Below are positions 63,454 through 64,000 of a stretch of 64,000 nt of DNA, piece after piece. The first letter of the stretch is position 1. Each line of letters begins with the position of its first letter. The position numbers were made by a program, and so were the translations under genes. The notes below the pieces were generated by a model. That model made no database searches. It worked only from the letters and a program-made list of their open reading frames with translations, and was not told the origin of the DNA. The stretch lies in the NCBI GenBank assembly GCA_017305835.1, contig JAFKJY010000046.1, forward strand, positions 1 through 64,000, written 5' to 3'. This DNA is from Hyphomicrobiales bacterium. GTDB lineage: Bacteria > Pseudomonadota > Alphaproteobacteria > Rhizobiales > Rhizobiaceae.

Positions 63454-64000
63454 AGCGCATGCTCCTCGGCCGGCTCGCCGCGCTCGTGCCCACGGTGCTG
63501 CTCGCCAGCTTCGTGGTCTTCATGCTCATCCAGCTCGCGCCCGGCGACCCCTCGATCACGCTCGCCGGCGAGAACGCCACCGCGGAGCGGATCGAGGAAA
63601 TCCGCCGCAGCCTCGGCTTGGACAGGTCGTTGATCGAGCAATACCTGACATGGCTGTCCCATGCCGTGAGGGGGGATCTCGGAAAGTCGATCATCACGCA
63701 GGAGAGCATCGCCGCCGCGATCGGCCGGACGCTGCCGATCACGTTGCAGCTCGTCTTCGGCGCGCTCGTAGTCGCCATCGTCTTCGGCGTGATCGCGGGC
63801 GTCGCCTCGGCGCGCCGGGCCGACACCGCGACAGACGCCGTCATCGCCTCCGTCTCCTCGGCGGGCGCGGCGATGCCGAGCTTCTGGCTCGGGCTCGTGC
63901 TGGTATCGATCTTCGCGCTGGGCCTCGACTGGCTGCCCGCCACGGGCTTCGTCAGCCTCGCGGCCGATCCCGTCCGGGCGCTTCGGCACCTCGTCCTCCC
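63450..64000 (+). CDS. Dipeptide-type ABC permease (DppB-like), cut by window end
   Basis: The first 180 or so residues of a DppB-type permease. MLLGRLAALVPTVLLASFVV is the first helix, followed by IQLAPGDPSITLAGENATAE and GLDRSLIEQYLTWLSHAVRG with DLGKSI, the DppB hallmark. TTG at 63450 overlaps the ATPase stop and has GAGGGGAGG at a good distance; ATG at 63459 is the other option. The C-terminal half, and probably the DppC permease, lie beyond the window. Confidence 0.88.
   Translation, partial: MKRMLLGRLAALVPTVLLASFVVFMLIQLAPGDPSITLAGENATAERIEEIRRSLGLDRSLIEQYLTWLSHAVRGDLGKSIITQESIAAAIGRTLPITLQLVFGALVVAIVFGVIAGVASARRADTATDAVIASVSSAGAAMPSFWLGLVLVSIFALGLDWLPATGFVSLAADPVRALRHLVL

Overview
The window reads as GC-rich alphaproteobacterial DNA, most like the Hyphomicrobiales (Mesorhizobium/Phyllobacteriaceae-type). 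The family signs are a Usg protein, a BA14K protein, DUF982 and DUF930 proteins, an Irr-type (ICE) iron box, and many solitary ABC-transporter catabolic operons. No rRNA, tRNA or CRISPR array was seen. It is accessory, catabolism-rich sequence rather than a core housekeeping region.

Region 1 (about 1-11300) is a stress island. A 5'-truncated IS3-family element lies at the edge. It is followed by groES-groEL (CIRCE-like operator plus an RpoH-like promoter), small proteins, Usg, a DUF982 protein and two Hsp20 chaperones behind a second RpoH-like promoter. Next come an NDUFS4-domain protein, an RNA polymerase omega-like protein, a two-repeat SPW membrane protein, a wrecked HtrA/DegP gene and an intact FtsH. 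The gene set recalls the transmissible heat-resistance loci of Gammaproteobacteria but has its own accessory genes.

Region 2 (11400-19250) is a translationally coupled operon, gntR - NMT1/SsuA-type binding protein - ATPase - permease - S9 peptidase. It is divergent from a large PHP-like metal-dependent protein. Region 3 (19400-25050) holds single genes: BA14K, RidA, an isoprenylcysteine methyltransferase-like protein, an Fsr-type efflux pump, a universal stress protein, an iron-binding Tat protein behind an ICE box, and DUF930.

Region 4 (25161-32950) is a sugar operon: lacI - inositol-monophosphatase-like - MalEFGK-type ABC transporter - L-fucose-isomerase-like. Three 9-bp repeats spaced exactly 12 bp lie upstream of lacI. 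Region 5 (33400-44290) is a second catabolic regulon with a taurine/nitrate-type ABC transporter that has two permeases. It also encodes a COG3618-type amidohydrolase/lactonase, SDR and Gfo/Idh dehydrogenases, a carboxymuconolactone-decarboxylase-like protein, an enolase-superfamily dehydratase and a LacI regulator. The operator TGATATACGTATATCA and variants recur at four places in it, which ties the genes into one regulon for an unidentified sugar acid or lactone.

Region 6 (44378-44816) is a gene graveyard with fragments of a transketolase and a 2-hydroxyacid dehydrogenase. Region 7 (44817-54837) has a LysR regulator with a perfect palindromic operator, divergent from a nine-gene operon: an NMT1-type ABC transporter, FAD oxidoreductase, CaiB-type CoA transferase, enoyl-CoA hydratase, FdxA-like ferredoxin, KGSADH-like aldehyde dehydrogenase and a DapA-family lyase. 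Its substrate is unknown. Region 8 (54912-64000) has a MarR regulator with twin operators facing an aromatic-hydroxylase-type FAD monooxygenase, then a VOC/SDR/MaoC operon divergent from a TetR regulator, and a Dpp/Opp-type peptide transporter that runs off the window end.
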